The notes under the pieces: generated by a model | The model's input: the letters and a program-made list of their open reading frames with translations, nothing else | The model's database searches: none | What the model was told of the DNA's origin: nothing | DNA from: Apiosordaria backusii | Taxonomy: Eukaryota; Ascomycota; Sordariomycetes; Sordariales; Lasiosphaeriaceae | DNA: 64,000 nt | Direction of reading: 5' to 3' | NCBI GenBank assembly: GCA_030549205.1 | Contig: JAUKTV010000006.1 | Coordinates: forward strand, 1,196,501-1,260,500 | Position numbers and translations under genes: made by a program | Shown here: positions 54,578 through 64,000 of the stretch, one piece after another | How positions within the stretch are numbered: the stretch's first letter is position 1 | How the letters are laid out: each line of letters begins with the position of its first letter

Positions 54578-57500
54578 TCAGTTCTCCTTGAGCAATCCAA
54601 TATTGTCGTCCCACCTCCTATGCCTGTGTTTGGCCTTCTTCTCGTACAACAACAACACCTTCTGTGCATTTGCCAGGTGCTCTCTTGGCTCCCATGTGTT
54701 GTATTCGGCTGGCCATCCTGCCCATTTGACCAAAAACCTTCTCTCCTGGCCCACATCCTTGTGCTCCACAATATCCTCGACTTCCCATTCTTCACTACCA
54801 TCAACCAAGTCCGGTAAAGGAAGCGCCCTGCGCCCCTGTGTCTCTGGCCACTTTTCCAACAAAGAGACTGGAAACACATCGTGTAATTTGGCGTACTTAG
54901 CCGGTAGCCTTACTCGGTATGCTTGTCGTCCAATCCTTTCCAACACTTCTGCTGGGATAAACCGAGGTGCCAGCTTTCGGCCCGTCTTGAATCTGAAATT
55001 CTTCGTCGATAGGCCAACGATCTCCTTTTCTTGAAATTCGATCCATTGATGCCGTGCGTCATAGCATTTCTTCTGTGAGTCCACCGCTTTCTGCCAGTGT
55101 ATATACATCCTCTCTCGGAGCGTAGACAACCTGCTTAAGCGTTCGTGTACTCCTTGTACCTTCAGCTGCGATGAGGGGATATAATCGACCATCCGTGGAT
55201 TGTCGCCGTACAGGGCCTCGAAGGGACTGATGCCGATAGTCGTATGTACACTGTTGTTATACGCAAACTCGGCTTCTGGCAAAAGGGGTGCCCATTGCTG
55301 TTCTTCTCCACAAAAACATCGTAGGTAGTGCTGTACGGCCTGGTGAGTCCGTTCCGTCTGGCCGTCCGTCTGTGGGTGGTAGGCTGTTGAAAGTCTCTGT
55401 TTGACTTGCCGAGCCTTAGATAACTCAACCCAGAAGCTGCTTGTCAGGAGGGAGTCTCGATCGGATACAATACCAAGTGGCGTGCCGAAACGGCATTCCA
55501 CACGCTCGTATAGCTGTTGTGCAAGCTCTGCTGCGGTAATTGTTGTAGAGGTAGGGAGAAATAGTCCCACCTTCGTGAATCGGTCCACGATAACAAGAAT
55601 GGCGTCGACCATGCGGTCTTGGTACTGGCAGAGCGGTAGCCCTGTAATAAAGTCCATACTGATCTCTTCGAATGGTTGCATCGGTAGTGGTAGTGATGAA
55701 AGCTTTCCGTAAGGTTTATGGCGTGGCTGTCGGTTTCCTAGACAAATTTGACAGTGGTTAATATAAGTTTGTACATCTGAATCCAGATTCTCCCAGTGGA
55801 ACCTGCGCTTCAATAACTCAATCGTCTTGCGGCCTCCGAAGTGGCCAGCACGAGGGTCATCGTGGTGTAGTCTCACAAGTTCTTTCCGAACTGCCGGCAC
55901 CGCCGGAATAACCAATCTGCCTTTGAATCGGAGTGCTCCCCCGTCATCCACGCTGTCGTTGCCTGGATAACCAGTTTCTCCTGGCATCAACCCAGTACCC
56001 GCGCTGGACCGGGCCCGAAGCACTGCCGGCTTCTTAGCGCAACAAGCAATATCCCCATCCTATAGGGCAATAATTGACTTGTAGAATTGGTGACTAGGAT
56101 TCTGATCCTCAGCTGCCTCACCAGCGCAAACCTCTGCCGCAACTGCGTAAGGAATCAACAGGTCAGCACATCGAGCCTCTTGCTGCGATTGCTCCTCGAC
56201 CCTCCGATCTGACCGCCCCGGTGAGAGCGACTGCCCTGGCGAGTCCGTACCAAGCGAGTCCATACCCCTCGTACGAGGCGAGTCTCTACTCCCTGCACGA
56301 CGGAGGTCCTTACTCCTCGTACGGCGTCCCAGCCCCTCTCGTAGGGGTGCAGTCCTCCCACTAGTAGCCACGCTCAAGGTCCCGCGTTCAAGCGCCTGGC
56401 GCCCGGGCACCTCGAGAGCAAAGCGCGCCACAGCCGAAACCCTAGCCCTGCCGTCAGCTCGAGGACGTTGACGTACGTTCTTCTGGCGTTTTACTTCTCT
56501 GCGATATTTCCGGGAGCAATCGTCTTTCCGCTCTCCAGTCCCGATCCGGGCAACAAGCGCCATCACGGGCGGTAACTCTCGTGCCAATTGTAGCTTTTTG
56601 CTCAACGTTGGTAGCACATCTTCGTACGACAGCTCTCCTGCCATGTAATCCGGTCTTCGTGAAAGTGGGCCGGCTGGGTTTGTCGCCCCAGGGCGATGTT
56701 CCAAGTCGAAATCAAACGCTGCAAGGCGGTAGATCCACCGAGCTAGTCGGCCCCGAAGGTCCTTTGCCGGTGCGTTCACTACCCCTTTAAGGGCCTCGTG
56801 ATCGGTAAGGACCACAAATCTTTTGTCCGCCCCTTCAAGATAATGGCTCCAATGCTCCAATGACTCGATGATGGCTAGTAATTCCTTTTGGCCGGTCGCC
56901 CACCGAAGCTCAGCATCGGTAAGTTTCCGAGACCAGTAGGCTACTGGGTGCCATTGTGAGCCTTCCTTCTGAGAAAGAATCCCAGAAATCGCCTTGTTGC
57001 TGGCATCCGTTTCCACACGGGAAGGGCGGCTTGGATCCCAATGTATAAGGACCCCAGCCGTTGAAAAGGCCTCTTTGAGCTGGCTGAACGCAATGGCAGC
57101 TTCTTCTGGCCATGTAAATGTAACCGTGGATCCTCCCTTGAGTAAAGATGTAATAGGGGAAGTGATCCGTGAGTAGCCAGGGATGAAACGACGATAGAAA
57201 TTTGCGAACCCTAAGAAAACTTGGATATCCTTTACCGATTCGGGCGCTGGCCACTCCTGGATTGCTTGGACCCTGGCCGGGTCCATGGCGATGCCTTCTG
57301 GGCTGATGACGAAACTTAGGAATTCCACACGTTCTTGGTAAAAGGAGCATTTGGACTGTTTGGCAAAGAGCTGAAATTGCTCCAATCGGTCCAATACCTG
57401 CAAGATATGTGTGGTGTGTTCGTCCCGACTTTGCGAATAAATGAGGATATCATCCAGGTAAACAACACAACAGACGTCCACAAGACCGGCTAGCGCGCGA

Positions 57501-58625
57501 TTGATGTATGCTTGGAAGGTAGCCGGTGCGTTGGTGAGACCAAATGGCATCACAGTATATTCAAACTGGCCATACCGGGTTTTGAAGGCTGTCTTCCACC
57601 GATCAGAGCGCCGGATTCGGATACGGTGGTATGCGTCGCGGAGATCCAGCTTCGTAAAGAACCGAGCTCCTGAGAGTCGATCCATCAGTTCGCTAATAAG
57701 TGGAAGGGGGTATCGATTCTTGATGGTGATCCTGTTCAATCCTCGGTAATCGACGCAGAGCCGCATTGTTCCGTCCTTTTTCGGCACGAAGATGATAGGT
57801 GCTCCGGCAGGGCTAGTGCTTTCTACGATCCGCCCATTGGCGAGGTTCTCCTGGATATATTGTGCTAGCTCATCTAACTGCCGTTGGCTGAGGGGGTAGA
57901 TAGTGCCCTGGGGAGGCTCTGCTCCCTCCATCAGGTCGATCCGGTGTTCGGCCCCCTTTAGAGTAGGCAACTCCTTAGCCGCGCTTTCCGAAAAGACTGC
58001 TGTGCGGTGCGCAATCTCTGGGGGTAACGGTACTGCCTGGAGATCGTACGGCGACTCTGGGTCATCTAACCCATCGATCTCAAGATCCTCTATCCCCAGT
58101 GTGATATTGGAAATGGTGGCCGTGAATGCTGAGGCTCCTTGAACGATTTCACTGGCTAGTTCTGTAGGCTGAACCGTGGAAAAGGGACCAAGCTCAAAAG
58201 TCATATCTGTCGTATGTAATACGACACCCTCACATGCCATGCCTGGGTTCCCCCACAGTAATGGTGGGGACCTTGGGGGTCGTCGTACGCCAAAGAAGAA
58301 TTGTAGGATCGTGCGTTTGTTTCCTCGCCGATCGGTTAGTGTAAAAGATATGGGAAAAATCCCGTGGTTCTTGAGTATGCTCCCGTCTGGGTTAAGGAGC
58401 TGCGGGAGCCTCAGACCTTCCACCTCTTGAAGTGGGCGGATTCGGTTCGTTCTGCAAAAGCGATAGTCAACACAGTTGACCTGAGCTCCTGAGTCCGCGT
58501 CGATAATGGCCATTATTAGTTTTGTCGTACGGCCACGGCGTCGTGCGAGAACGTGGCCTTGGATTGTGAACGCCGGGCCTGCTCGGGTCCCCTCAAAGAT
58601 AGCCTGGGTAGCATAATCGGGGTCG
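54578..58625 (-). pseudogene. Gypsy-2 pol (PR-RT-RNase H-IN-chromodomain), one nonsense codon
   Basis: Protease: DADSGAQVNCV. RT: STSPAGAPIIFVPKKDGTMR, MPFGLTNAPATFQAYI, CCVVYLDDILIYSQ. RNase H: VETDASNKAISGIL, TGQKELLAIIESLEHW, VLTDHEALKGVV. An Arg-rich low-complexity segment of ~150 aa follows (56,070-56,520), then TAG at 56,060, then the integrase: HFGGRKTIELLKRRFHW, CQICLG, SMDFITGLP, DRFTKVGLFLP, SDRDSLLTSSFW, AYHPQTDGQTERTHQ. C-terminal chromodomain: WEVEDIVEHKDV, RRFLVKWAGWPAEYNTWEP. Both halves share one frame, so a single CAG to TAG change would explain the break. Confidence 0.88.
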
Positions 58626-58629
58626 TTAT

Positions 58630-59907
58630 CTACCGGCTCTCGTTTTCCGGCTCTAACTCTGAGTCAGATGGCTCCGAGTAGTCCGACTCGGGGCCGTGGT
58701 CTGGAGTGGCCCCGACTGCCTGTACACGGGCCGCTGTAGATCCGGGGGTTGCTGCCAGGTGTCGGTTCTGTGGGCAATTCCGGCGGAGATGTCCGGGTTG
58801 GTTGCAGATGTGACAGAGGAGAACACCGGTCCGGCTCTGATCGGGTTCCTTTAGCCGGGGGTCTGCTTCATGTGATGTGGGGCGGTGTTTCGGAAGCGTA
58901 TCAGTTCCCTTTATGCCGAGTTGTGTTCTGTATCCCGGATTGGTTGATTCCGTGAGCCGGGGTGCTTTGTAAGTTCCGGGTACTGGATTGGCTGTCTCTG
59001 TAAGCCGGGGCGCCTTGTAAGCTCCAGGGAGATAGGGGGACCCGGGGCGCTTCCGGTGAGCATCCCTCTCCTTGCCGTTTCTGGATGCTCTACGTGCAAG
59101 CCAAATCCTCTCGCACCATTCTGCACAATCCTTAGCTGAAACGATATCTGGCACTGATTCAGCGTATCTGTTGTGGTAAAACCGGTCGAGTTTTAGCCAA
59201 AAATCGCGTGCCATGAAGACGCTGTCGATACTCATGCCAGGAAGGCGCCGTACGAGGGTTGCCCATTCTCGGTAGAATTCCTGGGGAGATCGGTCGTTCT
59301 GTGCGCATCCCATCCAGTCTCGTTGAGCCTGGATCTCTCCGGATTTTCCACCCAGATAGTCGGCATTAACGTACTCCTTGAACTCCTGCCAGGTAATCTC
59401 CCGAAAATCGTCGTGTAGGCGGTTCTGGTGAGATCGCCATTTCTGCTGGGCCTCCGCTTCCATCCACGTACTGGCTCACTGAACTAGGAGCCATTCTGGT
59501 CGTCCCTCTCGTGTAGCATTCCCTTGCTCCACAGCCTGTAGCCAATCTTCTCGTTCCTGAAACGTGGCTTCCGCTCCGAGCTTGTTGACTGCGTATGTGG
59601 GTGGCCGATCGTTTCTGGTATTTGGGGCTCGGCCCCCATCAACAAGGCTGGTTAATGTGTGCCCCAGGGAGCCAAGTCCCTCAGAAAAGTTTGACATAGC
59701 CTGCACCATCAGGGCTTGAAACTGTTGTGGAGTTATAGTTGCTTGGGCCGCCTGCGGCTCCGAAGGGGATTGTTGTTGGTCCTCGGTGGTAGGTGTGCCG
59801 TCATCTTCACGTTGCGTTCGGCTGATAGTAGAAGGGTTCTCTATGGAGGGTTGCGAAGGTCCTGCTTCTTCGGTTGCAACTCTTCTCCTACGTGTATTGT
59901 TCGTCAT
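58630..59907 (-). pseudogene. Gypsy-2 gag with one nonsense codon
   Basis: From ATG 59,907 (MTNNTRRRRVATEEAGPSQP), interrupted by TGA at 59,476 and continuing in the same frame to 58,630. Gag core: EITWQEFKEYVNADYLGG, YREWATLVRRLPGMS, FWLKLDRFYHNRYAESV. A CCHC knuckle CHICNQPGHLRRNC lies near the C-terminus. A twofold repeat of PG(A/T)YKAPRLTE(T/S) occurs before the knuckle. The pol frame starts at -1 relative to gag around the gag stop. Confidence 0.85.
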
Positions 59908-59951
59908 TGTGACCGGCTCGATCGTACCGAGTGGTGTGGAGGTTGAAGAAT

Positions 59952-60458
59952 TGTAAGGCGATGGCAGGTATGCCTGATCAAGGTGGTCACAATGGCTCTG
60001 AGCAAGAATTGGGGAAGATGAAAGACTTCAACCTGGCCTTCATACGAGAGTGCGAAGGCCTCTGCCTTAAGTATGTGACGGGCTGAGCCCTGTGGTGGCC
60101 TCGGCAACCCTCGGCCGTAGTACCGCTGACACTGTGGTGGGGGTGGAGAAGATCAACATCAACCCCTGATGAAGCTATTCCCACTTCGCGCTCAGCGCTC
60201 GCGCCAACCAACCCCGGACAGCGCACTGATGTCTCCAGAACCTTCTACCTTCCTCTAGTCAGATCAGCACGGTCATGTAAATAGGATGGGCTTCACTCAT
60301 CAGACCTCTCTTCTCTTCTTTTTCTTCCTCATGTTTCGCGTCTTCGTAGCGAAGGCATAGCTAGTTGCAATACACTACCTTAGCCCATTACAAAGTACAA
60401 CAGGGACCCTTACCCAATGTGAGACAGCAAGGAGGTACGAGAGCCGTTCCTCCTTACA
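59952..60458 (-). repeat. Gypsy-2 5' LTR
   Basis: 507 bp. Includes the segment missing from the other LTR (about 60,077-60,400). Differs from the partner at a few C/T or G/A positions. Confidence 0.85.
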
Positions 60459-60584
60459 GTAGAGCAGTTGGTAGTATGGTGCCAGTTACCACTGAAGCCT
60501 AGAACCTGGCCGAGATTACAGATATGTACACACCGGGACCTTAGCCTTGTATTATAAGGCAAAGAGTCCCGGAACCGAGGGCTA

Positions 60585-60797
60585 TTGAGAAAGGTCTTAG
60601 GATGGCTTATGGACTCAGGCTGGTTAGTGGAATATAGCCTGGCTAGAAGGCTGGTGTTAGAGTATACAGGGAGTTCAGAGGGTTCAAGGGGTTCAGGGGG
60701 TTCAGGGGGTTCAGAGGGTTCAGGGAGTTCAGAGGGTTCAGGGGGTTCAGGGGCTACAGAAGAGGAAGAAGTAGAAGTCGAAGCCGAAGACGAATAG
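60585..60797 (+). repeat. 9-bp minisatellite coding a Gly-Ser repeat
   Basis: From about 60,669 to 60,755 a unit close to GGTTCAGGG repeats roughly ten times. In the plus frame from 60,585 it encodes a run of GSGGSEGSGSS type followed by an acidic end (EEEEVEVEAEDE). The 70-aa frame has no other recognisable feature; a real gene is doubtful. Confidence 0.6.
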
Positions 60798-60965
60798 TCT
60801 TCAAAGCCCTACTGAGGCCTCTCTCTTATTTGCAACCAACCGGCAACCCTCAGCAATTTTTCCTATGCTTTCAGGCATGGGTTTTCACCCGGCTAGGGCA
60901 CGGTTTCCCTATATATACAGCAGTAGAAGGACCGGCACACCCTCTTCAGGGTATATCGGCGTAGG

Positions 60966-60987
60966 AATAATAATAATAATAATAATT
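60966..60987. repeat. (AAT)n microsatellite
   Basis: About seven AAT units downstream of a TATA-like CTATATATACAG at ~60,913. The arrangement hints at the 3' end or LTR of a further decayed retroelement but is not proof. Confidence 0.6.
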
Positions 60988-61240
60988 TAACTATCTCACG
61001 ATAAGACCTCTCCATACGCCGGCTTTCATTTAAGAAAGTTAAATAGGCATTTGATAAAAAAAACTTCGAATTAGCCTGTCTATAGTAGGAAAACGAGGTT
61101 CTTAAAGTACGATTAGAAGTAGCCTGGCTATCTAAAAAGAAGAAGATAATTACGGAGCCAAATACTCAGTTTGCTTCAATTGAACATGTTACGGTACGTC
61201 CTGCAAGCAGCTTTATAAGAAGGCTTACGGTGCAAGTACT

Positions 61241-61382
61241 TGTGGGGCGTGGTGACCTGACGGCCCCACTGCCTTGCTCTTCTTCTTGTTTGACCTGCAG
61301 CCAGAACCACTGCCTTTTTCCCTCACCTTTCACACAACACACCAATATACCATATCGCCCACCACTTCGCTGTCCCCCAATA
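61241..61382 (+). repeat. 142-bp inverted repeat, copy 2
   Basis: Starts TGTGGGGCGTGGTGACC and ends CTGTCCCCCAATA. It is the exact reverse complement of 45,149-45,290. Confidence 0.85.
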
Positions 61383-61398
61383 CACTGTTACTGCAGTA

Positions 61399-62293
61399 GT
61401 GTATCAAACTCTTTCATCGTTAGGTCGGCATTCAACCTGGGTCCATACCTGGGGATTCCCGTTTGAGAATGAGAATGGAAATGAAACACCGCAAACAGTA
61501 CAGAAGTTTACAGAACGGCAGCACCGGCTTCATCGGTTAGTAAAAGCCGGACTATATCTTTCCCGTGGTCTTTGCGGTTATAGGGATGGCATCGTCAGCG
61601 CCAAGGAACTTTTCTCGGTAGCTCTGATTGAGTACGAGGGCCGGCACCGCTTGGTAAAACGATGAGACGGAACTTCTTTCGCGCATGCTTTGGTCTTGCC
61701 GTTATTGGTCACCTGCAGCGGCGAGGCCAGGCTTTATTCGGCGTCCTTACATATTTAAGTGGCTGGCAGCTTGCGTACCGAGCGTCTCGGGAATGCTTAA
61801 TCGCCAACGAGGGATTCCCTGATTTTGTTTGCCACCTATCTATGGCACAGGTGAAGTCCTGGCTGACTGGGTCACCGTCTGATTCAAAGATTACGAAGTC
61901 CCAACAAATTCGGGCCGCATTGGCGAATCAGAACCTTCCTATTATCTGAGATGCTCAGATGACCCGACGGGAACGAATTCTGAAATCGGGCCGCTGCGTT
62001 AGTGGAGATGTCTTGTGTAGTTCATATGCCATGGCGCCGGTGGTGAGGCGTGCGTCGTTAGCTTGATGCGTGTTGCCCGGTCTATCGGCTACGGGGAAGC
62101 CATCATCTTGGCATGCGGCATCGTTTTTGGTATCACAAATGTTAGATCCGTTTGCAGGCGTCATCAGGATTGGGAATACCTACGTTAACATATATGAGGG
62201 TGTCCATGGAGAATGGGGGGGTGCCTGTTTAGAATATGGGGGTGCCCATGGAGCAAGTCCCTTGCTTAAAGTTGGTGGGAGTTAGAGACTTAC
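61399..62293 (+). other. Unrecognised open frames upstream of the NLR relic
   Basis: Two short plus frames (61,399-61,665 with RQHRLHRLVKAGLYLSRGL; 61,662-61,949 with LTYLSGWQLAYRASRECL) read in sequence and may be exons of one decayed gene. No family recognised and no clean junction found. 61,950-62,290 is without a coding trace. Confidence 0.25.
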
Positions 62294-63802
62294 ATGTTCC
62301 ACGGCATGGGCCATTCCCGGCAGGTGGATCGATTGGCGGGTTTTAGGAAGTACGATGCTAGCACAAAAGAAGCCGTTCATAACTACTTATCCTCGCATGC
62401 GAGTAGTACGTTCCTCTGGGTAACGTTGGTCTGTCAAGCGCTCGAGGACCCAGATGACCTAGGTTGGGACACCCTCGAAATGCTGCGCACATTCCCAACT
62501 GGGCTAGATGCTTTATATGCGCGGATGGTGCATCAAATTAAAGAGTCTAGATATCAACTCATCTGCAAGGACATTCTTACTACCGTCGCACTTGTTCGCC
62601 GACCCATCAGTATCCAGGAGCTCACCACTCTCGTCAAACTACCGGATAGTATTTTAATATATTAAGATCGTCTGGAAATTATTATTAAGGTCTGCGGTTC
62701 ATTTTTAACCTTGCGAACACAAATCATTTATTTCGTCCATTAGTCGGCTTAAGACTTTTTACTCGGCAAAGCCACATACCAAGCTTCTCGAAACGCTTTT
62801 AACTGGATCTTCCCTCTAAGGACAGAAGACGTAAATAACATTATCTTCTCAAAGTCGCTTACTAAGTTATCGACGGTCTTACGACACGATATATATAACT
62901 TAAAGGTACCGGGATTCCCAATTAATAAGGTTCAAATGCTATCCCCGGACCCCCTAGCCACAATGCGGTACTTATACGTCTTCTAGATTGACCATCTCCG
63001 CAATTCGATATTTAATAAATACTCAGTATAAAGAAATATATAGGATTCGGTATAGACCTTCCTTAAGTAGAAGTACCTTTATTGGCTTAAAGCTTTTAGA
63101 TTACTCTGAATAATGCCGGATGGTATTATCGCTATAACATAGCTTAAGGGTCTATTTGTAAGTATAAACTATAAAGGTTAAAGAGATATACTAATAAAGA
63201 TACAGGGTTATATTAAATAAACGCAGTTAAAAACCTTGGTTTATAATACATACCGATTTGCTTTTTTCTATAGATAGATAATCGAGTAAGCCCCTCTTTA
63301 AATGTATATATCAGCCCTTATATTTGCACTAACTTATAGTCTAATAAAGAAGAAGTTTCAGGCGGAAGAACCTGACTAGATCAGTATAAAGCCAGTAGTA
63401 AAAGTAGACTAAAATATATACCTATAGACACTTAAAGGCTATAGTAGTTGGATTTCCTCAGTTGCCTTCTTGCTAAATAGCCAGCAGTTTGTGTTAGGTT
63501 TAAACGACAATACCGTCAAGATCTAGAATCCTGCCTTAAGGCAATGCCTACAGACATTTAAAGGCTATAGTGACTTAGTTACCTCGGTCGCGTTCGCCTT
63601 CTTGGCGGACCCGGCAAATGGCCTAGGGAGGTACAGGTGTGTATTGGGGGTAGACTAGACCTGGATCTTTTATAACGGCTGAAATGTATTATAGTTACTA
63701 CCTAAATACCGCCTATTGTGTTTTGCAGTTTAGGGGCGGATGGTAGCTATTGGTTGTCTATTAGGGCGAACTTTTACTATTGGCTTCTTACGAAATATTT
63801 AA
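62294..63802 (+). pseudogene. RIP-degraded NACHT-WD40 NLR (HET-E type), C-terminal part
   Basis: Well preserved at first: AVHNYLSSHASSTFLWVTLV, CQALEDPDDLGWDTLEML, FPTGLDALYARMVHQI, DILTTVALVRRPISIQELTT. These are the post-NACHT winged-helix blocks of HET-E-like NLRs. Then RIP decay: VCGSFLTLRTQIIYFVH then a stop, two WD40 repeats (TLKGYSSWISSVAFLLNSQQ, DNTVKI, stop, NPA; TFKGYSDLVTSVAF) and the family's typical C-terminal block (RMVAIGCLLGRTFTIGF). The P-loop half is missing upstream of 62,294. It differs from the NLR at 1.9-3.7 kb in having the WD40 sensor. Non-functional. Confidence 0.75.
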
Positions 63803-64000
63803 TACATTTTTAAGTTCTATTTATTCATTCTCTTTATTTCTTTTTTCTAACTTGGCACAAGATAGACCTGGGAAGGTAGGTTAGTTTATAGATATTTTGG
63901 GAATTCTAGCATCTTCCAGCATAGCTAATATAATGTCTCTTCGAAGGGTAAAATCAACTTCGGAATTTTCCATACAGAGGTTTATGTGGCGAAAATGCTT
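63803..64000. other. Right edge, nothing recognised
   Basis: About 200 bp without a supportable feature. Confidence 0.4.

Larger units (their letters stand above)
54359..60458 (-). mobile_element. Gypsy chromovirus Gypsy-2, minus strand, unequal LTRs
   Basis: Gag, PR-RT-RNase H and integrase-chromodomain are on the minus strand between a right LTR (59,952-60,458, 507 bp) and a left LTR (54,359-54,541, 183 bp). Both start TGTAAGGCGATGGC and end CCTCCTTACA; the left one lacks 324 internal bp. A purine tract (GGAGGGGGGAATAG) adjoins the left LTR on the minus strand, confirming orientation. Flanking 5-mers CAAAG and GTAGA do not match, so no target duplication. The coding region has only two nonsense codons. 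Confidence 0.9.

Noticed and set aside
1..64000. tRNA or rRNA genes
   Set aside because: No A-box/B-box pair or rRNA-like block was recognised by eye on either strand.

Overview
The window is filamentous-ascomycete DNA, most likely Eurotiales (Aspergillus/Penicillium-like). Genes carry 50-90 nt GT-AG introns. The families are fungal: a MARVEL membrane protein, a short tyrosinase, a rhodopsin-domain protein, STAND/NLR proteins and 3CxxC zinc fingers. Long AT-rich tracts show CpA-to-TpA decay, with CAG, CAA and TGG codons turned into TAG/TAA, which is the signature of repeat-induced point mutation (RIP).

Layout. 0.4-10 kb holds mostly ordinary genes: MARVEL protein (-), a short NACHT NLR (-), an EEF1AKMT4-type methyltransferase (+) abutting a relic MFS transporter tail, a tyrosinase (-) and a rhodopsin-domain protein (+). 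10-17.4 kb is a gene graveyard: a RIP-degraded DUF3435 tyrosine recombinase (Starship-captain/crypton-like family), a truncated DUF6594 gene, an NLR repeat tract, EST1-like and NB-ARC fragments, a RIP-degraded ATP-dependent DNA ligase-like gene, and a PigL_N-type NLR N-terminus. 18-21.4 kb has a DUF6601 gene cut by a 5'-truncated Copia element. 21.5-22.9 kb has two small host genes.

23.2-44.8 kb is a nested retrotransposon stack whose boundaries can be read from paired LTRs and target-site duplications. An old RIP-degraded Copia element (289-bp LTRs, TSD GGTTT) contains a second RIP-degraded Copia (679-bp LTRs, TSD GTTAT), which contains a solo Gypsy LTR (TSD AATAG). The outer element also contains a young Gypsy chromovirus (identical 416-bp LTRs, TSD ATTAA). 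The two Gypsy insertions are not RIP-mutated, so they arrived after the RIP episode.

45-64 kb is a second mosaic: a broken 3CxxC gene, a Copia integrase scrap joined to an inverted half-gene, an AWS-like scrap, a decayed hAT transposon, a Ulp1-like protease relic, an unrecognised decayed gene, a TA-flanked MITE, a second Gypsy chromovirus with unequal LTRs, and a RIP-degraded NACHT-WD40 NLR at the right edge. A perfect 142-bp inverted repeat (45.15 and 61.24 kb) brackets most of it.

The strongest leads for something undescribed are in the young Gypsy element: (a) an antisense ORF with a full Zn2Cys6-type cysteine spacing plus a coiled coil, (b) a long Gag extension with two C-X4-C-X2-H-X8-H motifs of identical spacing, and (c) nine successive -1 frame steps confined to the RT/RNase H region although the LTRs are identical. 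All domain calls are by eye from translated sequence; no database search was possible.
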